A program made the translations under genes and the position numbers. Positions 24,648-32,183 of a stretch of DNA of 64,000 nt are shown piece after piece; position 1 is the first letter of the stretch, and each line of letters begins with the position of its first letter. The notes beneath the pieces were generated by a model that ran no database searches, was not told the origin of the DNA, and worked only from the letters and a program-made list of their open reading frames with translations. Where the stretch lies: assembly GCF_039523735.1 (NCBI RefSeq), contig NZ_BAAAFW010000050.1:233906-297905 (forward strand). Direction: 5' to 3'. Origin of the DNA: Tatumella punctata (GTDB lineage: Bacteria; Pseudomonadota; Gammaproteobacteria; Enterobacterales; Enterobacteriaceae).

Positions 24648-26567
24648 GTGATTAGGTGGAAGCATTGGGTATTGGGTATCTGTCTGACAGGGGTTGCCGG
24701 GTTGAGTCAGGCTGACTCATTAGACCAGCAACGTCAGCGCTATCAGCAAATTAAACAGGCCTGGGATAACAACCAAATGGATGTGGTGGCGCAAATGATG
24801 CCATCTCTGAAAGACTATCCTTTGTATCCTTACCTTGAGTATCGTCTGTTGTCTCAGGATCTTAATCAGGAAACCTCGCTGGCCATCTCTGATTTTGTGA
24901 AAAAATACCCGACACTACCGTCATCCTACAGCCTGAAAAACCGTTTTATTAATGAACTGGCGAGACGTCAGGACTGGCAGGGATTACTCAGTTTTAGTCC
25001 TGCCCGGCCAGCACCGGTACAGGCGCAATGTAACTGGTACTATGCAAACTGGGCGACAGGTAAACAGCAACTGGCCTGGGAAGGCGCCAAAAAATTATGG
25101 CTGACAGGGACTAACCTGCCAGCAAGTTGTGACGCATTATTTTCGGCCTGGCAGTCCTCAGCACAGTTCAGCCCCACGGCGGTATTACAGCGGGTCGTTC
25201 TGGCATTTAACGCTGATAATAATGGCCTGCTACGGCATCTGCTTACCATGCTACCGCCGGATTATACTACGCTGAGCAGTGCGCTGGATGCGTTACAGAA
25301 AACCCCGCAGGCGGTCAGCAGTTTCGCCAGTGCCGTATCACCGGACGATTTCAGCCGACAGATCACCCTGATCGCTTTCAACCGTCTGGCGAGGCAGGAT
25401 GCAGAAAATGCCCGCGGACTTATTCCGTCGCTGGTTTCTGCGCAAAAAATGTCCGGCGCGCAGGCTCAGATGATGAAAGAAGCCGTAGCCTGGCAGTTTA
25501 TGGGGGCAGATATTACCTCTGAACAGATGCGCTGGCGTGATGCGGTGGTTATGGACAGTGACTCGACGGCACTGATCGAACGACGGGTCCGTCAGGCAAT
25601 TTCTGACAATGATCACCGCGGACTGAATACCTGGATTGCCCGGTTACCGGTGGAAGCCAAACAGAAAGATGAGTGGCAATACTGGCAGGCCTGCCTGCTG
25701 CTGGAGCAGGGCCACAAACAGCAGGCTGATCAGATCCTCCGTACTCTGATGACACAACGTGGTTTTTATCCGATGGTGGCAGCCCAGAAGCTGGGCGTAC
25801 CTTATAAGCTGACCATTGACCCGGCACCGGCACCAGTGGCCGGTTTGTCTCAGGGGGCGGAAATTGCCAGGGTCAGGGAGCTTATGTACTGGGGGATGGA
25901 CAATCTGGCCCGCAGCGAATGGGCAAATCTGATTCACAGCAAACCGCAGCTTCAGCAGAGGATGCTGGCCCGCTATGCCAGCGAACAGCAGTGGTGGGAC
26001 TTAAGTGTACAGGCGACAATCACTGCTAAAATGTGGGACAGCCTGAAAGAACGCTTTCCTCTGGCGTGGCAGCAATATTACCAGCAGTATTCGGCTGGGA
26101 AAGCTATCCCGGTAAGTTATGCGATGGCCATTTCCCGGCAGGAAAGTGCCTGGAACCCGAAAATACGCTCCCCGGTCGGTGCCAGTGGTCTGATGCAGGT
26201 AATGCCTGCAACCGCAGCCCATACAGTAAAAATGTTTCCTGTCAGCGGTTATAACAACAGCAGCCAGTTATTGGATCCGCTGATGAATATCCAGATCGGC
26301 ATGCAGTACCTTGATTATGTCTATCGTCAGTTTGATCAGAACCGTATTTACTCCTCTGCGGCTTATAATGCCGGCCCGGCCAGGGTACGTAAGTGGCAGG
26401 CGATCAGTGGCGGTAAACTGGATGTTGTCGGATTTATCGAAACTATCCCCTTTGCAGAAACCCGTAACTATGTGAAGAACGTGCTGGCATATGATGCTTA
26501 TTATCGTTATTTCATGGGACAGCCGGATCAGGTGTTACAGGATGCAGAGTGGAAGAGCCGCTATTGA
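24648..26567 (+). CDS. slt: soluble lytic murein transglycosylase Slt70
   Basis: Periplasmic exo-lytic transglycosylase that cleaves MurNAc-GlcNAc bonds, forming 1,6-anhydroMurNAc. It is 639 residues (E. coli 645). A signal peptide spans residues 1-22 (cleavage after LSQA). A long superhelical alpha-domain follows (about 23-450), then the lysozyme-like catalytic domain with ISRQESAWNPKIRSPVGASG, catalytic Glu near 499, QVMPATA and AYNAGPARV. Start is GTG 24648 with AGAGGAGAAAC. Upstream of trpR, as in E. coli. Confidence 0.97.
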   Translation: MIRWKHWVLGICLTGVAGLSQADSLDQQRQRYQQIKQAWDNNQMDVVAQMMPSLKDYPLYPYLEYRLLSQDLNQETSLAISDFVKKYPTLPSSYSLKNRFINELARRQDWQGLLSFSPARPAPVQAQCNWYYANWATGKQQLAWEGAKKLWLTGTNLPASCDALFSAWQSSAQFSPTAVLQRVVLAFNADNNGLLRHLLTMLPPDYTTLSSALDALQKTPQAVSSFASAVSPDDFSRQITLIAFNRLARQDAENARGLIPSLVSAQKMSGAQAQMMKEAVAWQFMGADITSEQMRWRDAVVMDSDSTALIERRVRQAISDNDHRGLNTWIARLPVEAKQKDEWQYWQACLLLEQGHKQQADQILRTLMTQRGFYPMVAAQKLGVPYKLTIDPAPAPVAGLSQGAEIARVRELMYWGMDNLARSEWANLIHSKPQLQQRMLARYASEQQWWDLSVQATITAKMWDSLKERFPLAWQQYYQQYSAGKAIPVSYAMAISRQESAWNPKIRSPVGASGLMQVMPATAAHTVKMFPVSGYNNSSQLLDPLMNIQIGMQYLDYVYRQFDQNRIYSSAAYNAGPARVRKWQAISGGKLDVVGFIETIPFAETRNYVKNVLAYDAYYRYFMGQPDQVLQDAEWKSRY

Positions 26568-26582
26568 GTATGCTATGCTTCC

Positions 26583-26600
26583 GTACTCATCAATGAGTAC
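26583..26600 (+). promoter_or_regulatory. TrpR operator (autoregulation)
   Basis: GTACTCATCAATGAGTAC matches the E. coli trpR operator GTACTCTTTAGCGAGTAC in both half-sites. It is the core of a perfect 13-bp-arm palindrome (26578-26605) between slt and trpR. Confidence 0.85.
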
Positions 26601-26611
26601 GGAAGCCATCT

Positions 26612-26935
26612 ATGTTGCCCTCTGTCAATGCAGAAGAAAATTTTGAATTTAACTGGTCACGTTTCGTGAATTTAATGAAACAGGCAGTGGAGGATCAGCA
26701 GACGGAAACATTATTACAATTAATGATGACGCCGGATGAACGTGAGGCCCTGGCGACCCGCCTGAGGATTATTGAAGAACTGATGCGCGGGGAGATCAGT
26801 CAGCGACAGTTAAAAGACCAGCTGGGGGTGGGCATCGCGACCATCACTCGTGGCTCTAACAGTCTGAAAGAGTCTCCGGCGGCATTCAGACAATGGCTGG
26901 AATCTCAGTTGTCTCTGAATACTGATCAGCGGTAG
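26612..26935 (+). CDS. trpR: trp operon repressor
   Basis: Tryptophan-activated repressor of the trp, aroH, mtr and trpR promoters. It is 107 residues (E. coli 108), all helical. LGVGIATITRGSNSLK near residues 73-90 is the helix-turn-helix, and LLQLMMTPDEREALATRLRI forms the core. ATG 26612 lies just behind its own operator. The last 10 bp overlap the convergent yjjX gene. Confidence 0.97.
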   Translation: MLPSVNAEENFEFNWSRFVNLMKQAVEDQQTETLLQLMMTPDEREALATRLRIIEELMRGEISQRQLKDQLGVGIATITRGSNSLKESPAAFRQWLESQLSLNTDQR

Positions 26936-27441
26936 TAAGGGTGCTGTAGCGGACATAACGCCAGTAACAGTGCCTGATGATAAACCGAAGTGCGGGTCAG
27001 ACGACCTTCGGTTAATACGCCGAGAGCCCCCCCTTTATGTTTAATATTTTCAATACCGGTCAGCTCCGCCATTATTTCCCCCAGTTCTCTGCCGTGCTGA
27101 AGTTGTTCTGATACGGCGGGCGGCAGCAAAAAGCTGGCAGAACGGGATTCTCCCCGCTGGCTGGTATTCTCTATAACTATCCATGCAAAAGCATGTGCTC
27201 CGTCGATGCCGGCTTCTATTGCAACCCAGAAGTCGGCATCCGGCTGACGGTTACGGGCATTGGCAACCCGTTGGCGGGCTCCGGTCAGGGTTTCTGTATC
27301 GCTGATGGGCTGAGCACGTACACCGCTGTCGGTGTCAGCCGCAGAAATCTGACACTGATTGACACCAAAGACATCTTCAAAAGCCTGTAAGATAGCACTG
27401 ATTTTTGCGGGGTTGCTGGTAGCGACGACAACGTGGTACAT
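26926..27441 (-). CDS. yjjX: inosine/xanthosine triphosphatase
   Basis: House-cleaning NTPase hydrolysing ITP and XTP. With ATG 27441 it is 171 residues (E. coli 170) and begins MYHVVVATSNPAKI, aligning with the E. coli start. A TTG at 27450 three codons upstream is possible, but homology favours the ATG. The conserved segments DFWVAIEAGIDG, VVIENTSQRGESRSA and TRTSVYHQALLLAL (GxLTR-type motif) are present. Convergent with trpR and divergent from gpmB. Confidence 0.95.
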   Translation of the reverse strand: MYHVVVATSNPAKISAILQAFEDVFGVNQCQISAADTDSGVRAQPISDTETLTGARQRVANARNRQPDADFWVAIEAGIDGAHAFAWIVIENTSQRGESRSASFLLPPAVSEQLQHGRELGEIMAELTGIENIKHKGGALGVLTEGRLTRTSVYHQALLLALCPLQHPYYR

Positions 27442-27499
27442 AATAGTCAATTCACTCAGGTCGGTGGGATACGCCGGCCCAGTATAATGGATAGATAAT

Positions 27500-28153
27500 A
27501 TGCTACAAGTCTTTCTGGTTCGTCATGGTGAAACCCTGTGGAATACGGAACGTCGCCTTCAGGGGCAAAGTGATAGTCCGTTAACTGCACAGGGAGAGTT
27601 GCAGGCAAAGCAGGTGGGAGAACGCCTCAAGTCTTATGGGATCACGCATATTATCAGCAGTGATTTAGGCAGGACTCTTCAGACCGCCAACATTATTGCA
27701 CAGTACTGTTGTTGTCCGGTGTCGACCGACAGCCGTTTACGGGAGCTGGATATGGGTGTCCTGGAAACCCGGCAACTGAGAGAGTTGAGTGCAGAAGAAG
27801 AGGGCTGGCGTAAGTCGCTGGTGGATGGTAGTGAAGAAGGGCAGATTCCGGGGGGCGAAACCATGTTTGCGCTGGCCGATCGTATGCAACAGGCTCTGGA
27901 TGCCTGCCGGGAATTACCTGCGGGCAGCAGGCCTTTACTGGTCAGTCATGGAATGGCTCTGGGGGTATTAATCAGTACGCTGCTGGGCTTACCCGCGTGG
28001 GCGGAACGGCGTTTACGTCTGCGAAACTGTTCTTTGTCACGGGTCGATTATCAGAACAGTGAGTGGCTGGCGAATGGCTGGGTGGTGGAAACTGCCGGTG
28101 ATGTTGCGCATCTGACCGCAGATGCTCTGGATGAACTGCAACGCCAGGTATAA
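27500..28153 (+). CDS. gpmB: histidine phosphatase-family protein GpmB
   Basis: Phosphoglycerate mutase-like phosphatase of 217 residues (E. coli GpmB/YtjC, 215). The catalytic His motif VRHGETLWN is at residues 7-15 and the second His is in LLVSHGMALG. Despite the name, true mutase activity in E. coli is doubtful. ATG 27500 has only a weak ribosome site. The gene is convergent with rob, with a terminator hairpin between them. Confidence 0.95.
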   Translation: MLQVFLVRHGETLWNTERRLQGQSDSPLTAQGELQAKQVGERLKSYGITHIISSDLGRTLQTANIIAQYCCCPVSTDSRLRELDMGVLETRQLRELSAEEEGWRKSLVDGSEEGQIPGGETMFALADRMQQALDACRELPAGSRPLLVSHGMALGVLISTLLGLPAWAERRLRLRNCSLSRVDYQNSEWLANGWVVETAGDVAHLTADALDELQRQV

Positions 28154-28188
28154 TTTCCCTGTTCCCGCAGAGGGGCTCAGGGAAATTA
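28151..28188. terminator. bidirectional terminator between gpmB and rob
   Basis: Perfect 11-bp stem TAATTTCCCTG / CAGGGAAATTA that includes the gpmB stop codon. A/T-rich ends suit termination in both directions. Confidence 0.7.
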
Positions 28189-28196
28189 TAAACGGG

Positions 28197-29084
28197 TCAG
28201 GCAGCCCGTCGGCTTTCGTTACGGATAGGGATCAGATATTCGCAGGCCAGCTCGGCGGTATTTTCTTTGGTGAGTTTACCGCCTGGCGTATAAAAACGTT
28301 CGATATCCTGACCGGCACGCCGTGTCAGACCGAGAGTCGGCATACAGGTGCTGTACAGGACCAGAATAAAGTCCTGCAGCTGTTCCTTCGGCCCTTTATA
28401 GCTGAACTGCACATAATCTCCGCCTTCGAGAATAATCTTCTGCGCTGACTGAAGGCTATCTCCGGCATCGTTCTCAGCAACCGCAGTGGTGTACAGGATG
28501 TCCTGCTCATCTTCTTTATCGGCGCTGGTACGTACCTGATGCAGACCATACAGAATCTGTGGTGCTGAGTCCGTATCATGCAGAAACTGACGCCAGAAAT
28601 GGCTGCGCATCTCTGCCCGGTAAACCGAAATCTGCTCCAGCGTACAGCTGTAGTTTTGCGTCTGTCCCATCAGCGTTGTTTCCGGCAAGCTGATAAAGAC
28701 CGGTTGCGGCATAGAAAACTCGCCCATACGAATAGGCGGCCGCAGGCCGTAAGAGTTCCAGTCAGATGCGCGGCGGTAACCGGCAGGCGTCTGATTAAAT
28801 TGTTTCTTAAACGCGCGGGTAAATGTCTGCTGAGAATCAAACCGGTATTGCAGAGCAATGTCCAGGATTGGACGACTGGTAAGTCTCAGAGCGACAGCTG
28901 CTTTGGATAAACGCCTGGCGCGGATATAAGCCCCGATAGCATGACCTGTAACGTTTTTAAACATCCGCTGCAAATGCCATTTGGAGTAACCGGCTTTGAA
29001 CGCAACATTATCCAGAGATAAAGGTTGGTCCAGGTGGCTCTCCAGCCAGACAAGCAAATCGCGAATGATACCAGCTTGGTCCAT
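28197..29084 (-). CDS. rob: right-origin-binding protein, AraC-family regulator
   Basis: Activator of the marA/soxS/rob regulon (efflux, stress and solvent tolerance genes), responding to bile salts and fatty acids. The N-terminal AraC DNA-binding domain has two helix-turn-helix units (LDNVAFKAGYSKWHLQRMFK and LDIALQYRFDSQQTFTRAFK). The C-terminal GyrI-like ligand domain starts near residue 120. It is 295 residues (E. coli 289). The order gpmB-rob-creA is conserved. Confidence 0.97.
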   Translation of the reverse strand: MDQAGIIRDLLVWLESHLDQPLSLDNVAFKAGYSKWHLQRMFKNVTGHAIGAYIRARRLSKAAVALRLTSRPILDIALQYRFDSQQTFTRAFKKQFNQTPAGYRRASDWNSYGLRPPIRMGEFSMPQPVFISLPETTLMGQTQNYSCTLEQISVYRAEMRSHFWRQFLHDTDSAPQILYGLHQVRTSADKEDEQDILYTTAVAENDAGDSLQSAQKIILEGGDYVQFSYKGPKEQLQDFILVLYSTCMPTLGLTRRAGQDIERFYTPGGKLTKENTAELACEYLIPIRNESRRAA

Positions 29085-29290
29085 ATTACATCCTCACAGT
29101 CCTGGTTGGCACAATTGAACAGTCATTATTTATAAATATAAGAATAGCATTTAATGCAAAAATAACCGGAAAGTTACAACTGTATCGTTTCCGGTTGTTA
29201 CAATAATTCCATGCGACTAAGGAATACTTGAAGCTATCAATAATAACCTTATATTGATTATTCAGTAATCACCTAATAAGCGGTAACTTA

Positions 29291-29779
29291 ATGAAAATCA
29301 AAAAACTACAGTATTTTATTAATAAACTTGCAGCCGCAGGCTGCGTATTCTTTACGCTTTCGGGGGGAGTACATGCCGAAGAGATAGGCTCTGTAGATAC
29401 GGTTTTTAAATTTTTAGGCCCCGATCATAAGATTGTAATCGAAGCCTTTGATGATCCGGATGTTAAAAATGTTACATGTTATATCAGCAGAGCAAAAACG
29501 GGCGGTATAAAAGGCGGATTAGGGCTGGCGGAAGATACGGCTGATGCGGCGATTTCCTGCCAGCAGGTCGGGCCGGTAACTGTGCCGGATAACCTGAAAC
29601 CGGGTGAAGCCAGTGTGGTATTTAAAAAGCGTACTTCTCTGATATTTAAGAAGCTTCAGGTCGTTCGTTTTTACGATAAAACCCGTAATACTCTGGTATA
29701 TCTGAGCTATTCAGACAAGCTGGTGGACGGCTCACCAAAAAATGCGATAAGTGCGGTACCCATAATGCCGTGGCATTAA
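29291..29779 (+). CDS. creA: CreA family periplasmic protein
   Basis: Conserved secreted protein of unknown function, 162 residues (E. coli 157). A signal peptide ends near GGVHA (about residue 29). The mature part starts EEIGSVDTVFKFLGPDHKIVIEAFDDPDVKNVTCYISRA-like and carries GGIKGGLGLAEDTADAAISC, the CreA core with two Cys that may form a disulfide. In E. coli creA heads creABCD. Here creB, creC and creD are absent and arcA follows directly. Confidence 0.95.
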   Translation: MKIKKLQYFINKLAAAGCVFFTLSGGVHAEEIGSVDTVFKFLGPDHKIVIEAFDDPDVKNVTCYISRAKTGGIKGGLGLAEDTADAAISCQQVGPVTVPDNLKPGEASVVFKKRTSLIFKKLQVVRFYDKTRNTLVYLSYSDKLVDGSPKNAISAVPIMPWH

Positions 29780-29803
29780 TTATCTGGCACAAAATGCAAA
29801 AAA

Positions 29804-29832
29804 AGCCCGCCGGTCATGGAGACCGACGGGCT
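29804..29832 (-). terminator. arcA (and creA) terminator
   Basis: AGCCCGCCGGTC / GACCGACGGGCT stem with one mismatch and a 5-nt loop. The A-run before it becomes a T-run for the minus strand, so it is a good arcA terminator and may also serve creA. Confidence 0.8.
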
Positions 29833-29857
29833 GTATTATAACAGTCCGCAGGGAAAG

Positions 29858-30577
29858 TTAGTGGTTTTCTAACTCACCACAAAAACGGTAGCCTTCACCA
29901 TGAATGGTGGCAATAATTTCCGGTGTATCGCTGTTGGACTCAAAATGCTTACGAATACGGCGGATAGTGACATCCACAGTACGGTCATGAGGTTTCAGGT
30001 CTCTGCCAGTCATCTTTTTCAGTAAGTCTGCCCGGGTCTGGATTTTGCCCGGGTTTTCACAGAAATGCAGCATGGCACGAAATTCACTGCGTGGCAGTTT
30101 ATACTGTTCACCCTGCGGGCTGACCAGCGAACGGCTGTTAATATCCAGAGTCCAGCCATTAAACTGATAGTTTTCGACGTGCTTACGCTCTTCGCTGCTG
30201 GCGGCCAGATTCATGGTCCGTGACAGCAGGTTACGGGCACGGATAGTCAGTTCCCGTGGGTTAAAAGGCTTGGTGATATAGTCATCGGCACCAATTTCCA
30301 GGCCGAGGATTTTATCGACTTCATTATCGCGGCCAGTCAGGAACATCAGGGCAACACTGGCTTGCTCACGTAATTCACGTGCCAGTAACAGGCCATTTTT
30401 ACCTGGCAGATTGATATCCATAATCACCAGGTTGACATCATTGTCAGTCAATAACTGATGCATTTCAGCACCATCGGAGGCTTCGAATACAACGTATCCT
30501 TCAGCTTCGAAAATACTTTTAAGGGTATTTCGGGTTACTAGCTCGTCTTCGACGATAAGAATTTGCGGGGTCTGCAT
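29858..30577 (-). CDS. arcA: aerobic respiration control response regulator
   Basis: OmpR-family response regulator of the ArcB/ArcA system, which represses aerobic metabolism genes when the quinone pool is reduced. It is 239 residues (E. coli 238). Receiver domain: acidic pocket near D11, phosphoacceptor Asp54 in VIMDINLPGKNG, and the conserved Lys in ADDYITKPFNPREL. The C-terminal winged helix carries RTVDVTIRRIRKHF. The sensor gene arcB is not in this window. A putative FNR site lies 270 bp upstream. Confidence 0.98.
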   Translation of the reverse strand: MQTPQILIVEDELVTRNTLKSIFEAEGYVVFEASDGAEMHQLLTDNDVNLVIMDINLPGKNGLLLARELREQASVALMFLTGRDNEVDKILGLEIGADDYITKPFNPRELTIRARNLLSRTMNLAASSEERKHVENYQFNGWTLDINSRSLVSPQGEQYKLPRSEFRAMLHFCENPGKIQTRADLLKKMTGRDLKPHDRTVDVTIRRIRKHFESNSDTPEIIATIHGEGYRFCGELENH

Positions 30578-30842
30578 GGTTTGCTACCTAAAATTTGCCA
30601 TCAAAATTGATACAAGGCATACAGTGCTGATGTCTGAGATATCGGTTGACGTATAATGAGTCTGCATTGCCAATTTACGACGTTTTGTTCTTGATGCATC
30701 ACAGATTATGTCACTGACGGATTCAGCGTAACTACAGCCGGTCTGTATGCGCCTAAACTGGAATTTATGCGTTTTATCCTAACCCCTTTAACAGCGGGCT
30801 AACAGCACCAACAACATTCAGGAAGCAAATAAAAACGCTTCG

Positions 30843-30856
30843 TTGACTTATATCAA
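30843..30856. promoter_or_regulatory. FNR-type binding site upstream of arcA
   Basis: TTGACTTATATCAA matches the FNR consensus TTGAT-N4-ATCAA at 9 of 10 defined bases. FNR activation of arcA is established in E. coli, supporting the assignment. Confidence 0.65.
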
Positions 30857-31099
30857 AACTGAGTGTAGCACGTTAACACTTGTGTGAAAAATATCTCTTT
30901 TTTATTCCTGTCAGAGGACAAATCGCTAAATTATTCCCTATTAGTTGTTATATGGCCGTACACCGCAGACTGTGTTTTATAGATAACTGCATGTAGTATA
31001 AGAAGAAAGTTAATTGTTCAGGTAATTAATAGCTATTCCTGACCTGCTCCCGTGGAGCGTAACCGGTTAAAATCCCGAAAGAAATCGGGGAGTTTTGCC

Positions 31100-31129
31100 A
31101 TGGGTTTACCTGATTTTACGCATTTTTAA
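31100..31129 (+). CDS. putative 9-residue upstream leader peptide of lasT
   Basis: ATG followed by eight codons and TAA (MGLPDFTHF), with a strong GGGGAG site seven to eight bases upstream and the lasT start only 9 bp after the stop. A small CCCGA/TCGGG hairpin (31074-31089) overlaps the ribosome site. Too short for certainty; it could couple or regulate lasT translation. Confidence 0.35.
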   Translation: MGLPDFTHF

Positions 31130-31138
31130 GGTGATGAG

Positions 31139-31825
31139 ATGTCATTCCCGATTATTTTAGTTTCTCCGGCGCGCGCCGAAAATGTTGGCGCGGCGGCCCG
31201 TGCTATGAAAACGATGGGATTCAGTGAGCTGAGAATCGTCAATAGTACTGTCTGGCAGGATCCTGCGGCTTATCGGGTTGCTCATGGTGCGACCGACATT
31301 CTGGATAATGTGCAGCAATTTGCTGATTTAGCGTCGGCACTGGCAGATGTTGACTTCTCCGTTGCCACCACGGCCCGCAGCCGGGCTCGTTACCATTATT
31401 ATGCGACGCCGCAACAGGCTGAATCCCTGCTAAAAGAAAAACAGCAATGGCTGAACAGACTCGCGCTGGTGTTTGGCTGTGAAGAAAGCGGTCTGACTAA
31501 CGAAGAACTGGCGCTGGTGGATGTGCTGACAGGGATCCCTATGGCAGTTGAATATCCGTCACTGAATCTTGGTCAGGCGGTAATGGTGTTTTGTTATCAG
31601 TTTTCTTCACTAATGCAGGTGCAGGCAAACGTCGTAAAAAGTGCAGATCCACAGCAACTCAGTGCACTGCGCCAGAGAACGCACCAGTTACTGGAAAAGC
31701 TGTCGGTCAGTGATGATGTAAAAATGGCTGACTGGCTGGATCAACGGCTGGGACTCCTTGAACAACGGGACAGCGCAATGTTGCACCGTCTGTTACATGA
31801 TATTGAAAAAAAACTGGCAGAGTGA
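31139..31825 (+). CDS. lasT: TrmJ/LasT-like SPOUT RNA methyltransferase
   Basis: Predicted S-adenosylmethionine-dependent tRNA/rRNA 2'-O-methyltransferase of the SpoU (SPOUT) class, equal in length to E. coli LasT/YjtD (228). The N-terminal motif is LVSPARAENVGAAARAMKTMGF. The knot region has LVFGCEESGLTNEEL and the final motif is MAVEYPSLNLGQAVMVFCYQ. RNA target unproven. Its position between arcA and the thr operon is as in E. coli. Confidence 0.95.
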   Translation: MSFPIILVSPARAENVGAAARAMKTMGFSELRIVNSTVWQDPAAYRVAHGATDILDNVQQFADLASALADVDFSVATTARSRARYHYYATPQQAESLLKEKQQWLNRLALVFGCEESGLTNEELALVDVLTGIPMAVEYPSLNLGQAVMVFCYQFSSLMQVQANVVKSADPQQLSALRQRTHQLLEKLSVSDDVKMADWLDQRLGLLEQRDSAMLHRLLHDIEKKLAE

Positions 31826-31958
31826 TCTGCTGTTAAACCCGCACATTTCAGTGTCTGATTTTGGTTTAAGCGGCGCTTATTGCCGGGATATGGGGATGCT
31901 GGCGGTTATTTCAGTATCAATGCGTATCTGTTTTTTCAGGAGTGTAATGATAAATATA

Positions 31959-31964
31959 TTGACT
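31959..31964 (+). promoter_or_regulatory. candidate thr operon -35 element
   Basis: TTGACT lies 64 bp before thrL, in a context similar to the E. coli thr promoter. The matching -10 (TACTTC at 31982-31987, 17-bp spacing) is weak, so exact placement is uncertain. Confidence 0.4.
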
Positions 31965-32027
31965 TATCAGGCGCTTTGTTTTACTTCTGAAAGCAGACAG
32001 ATTAAATACAAGACAGACAGTTAATAA

Positions 32028-32099
32028 ATGCGAATCCACAGCCTGAACATTACAATTATTACCACCATCACCATTACCACAGGTAACGGTGCGGGCTGA
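32028..32099 (+). CDS. thrL: thr operon leader peptide
   Basis: A 23-residue leader, MRIHSL followed by a Thr/Ile run and ending TTGNGAG, that senses charged tRNA-Thr and tRNA-Ile by ribosome stalling. It contains six Thr and six Ile codons. The C-terminal TTGNGAG equals that of E. coli (MKRIS...TTGNGAG, eight Thr and four Ile), but the N terminus differs and the Ile share is higher. The attenuator terminator follows within 20 bp. Confidence 0.93.
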   Translation: MRIHSLNITIITTITITTGNGAG

Positions 32100-32118
32100 C
32101 GCATAACAGGAAAAAACG

Positions 32119-32156
32119 AAAAAGCCCGCTCCCTTATCAGGTGCGGGCTTTTTTTT
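32119..32156 (+). terminator. thr operon attenuator terminator
   Basis: AGCCCGC (32123-32129) pairs with GCGGGCT (32143-32149), with A residues before and eight T residues after. It lies 20 bp downstream of thrL and 28 bp before thrA, as expected for transcription attenuation. Confidence 0.9.
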
Positions 32157-32183
32157 CGGCATAAATTCAGGAGTTATTGAACC

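Larger units (their letters stand above)
30578..31138. other. 561-bp divergent region between arcA and lasT
   Basis: Long intergenic region holding the arcA promoter(s). It includes an FNR-type site (30843-30856) and, near lasT, a short hairpin plus a 9-codon leader frame (31100-31129). I did not find a convincing YjjY equivalent. Confidence 0.5.

Noticed and set aside
31758..32024. 88-codon frame overlapping the end of lasT
   Set aside because: It runs through the thr promoter region in another frame and has no recognisable features.
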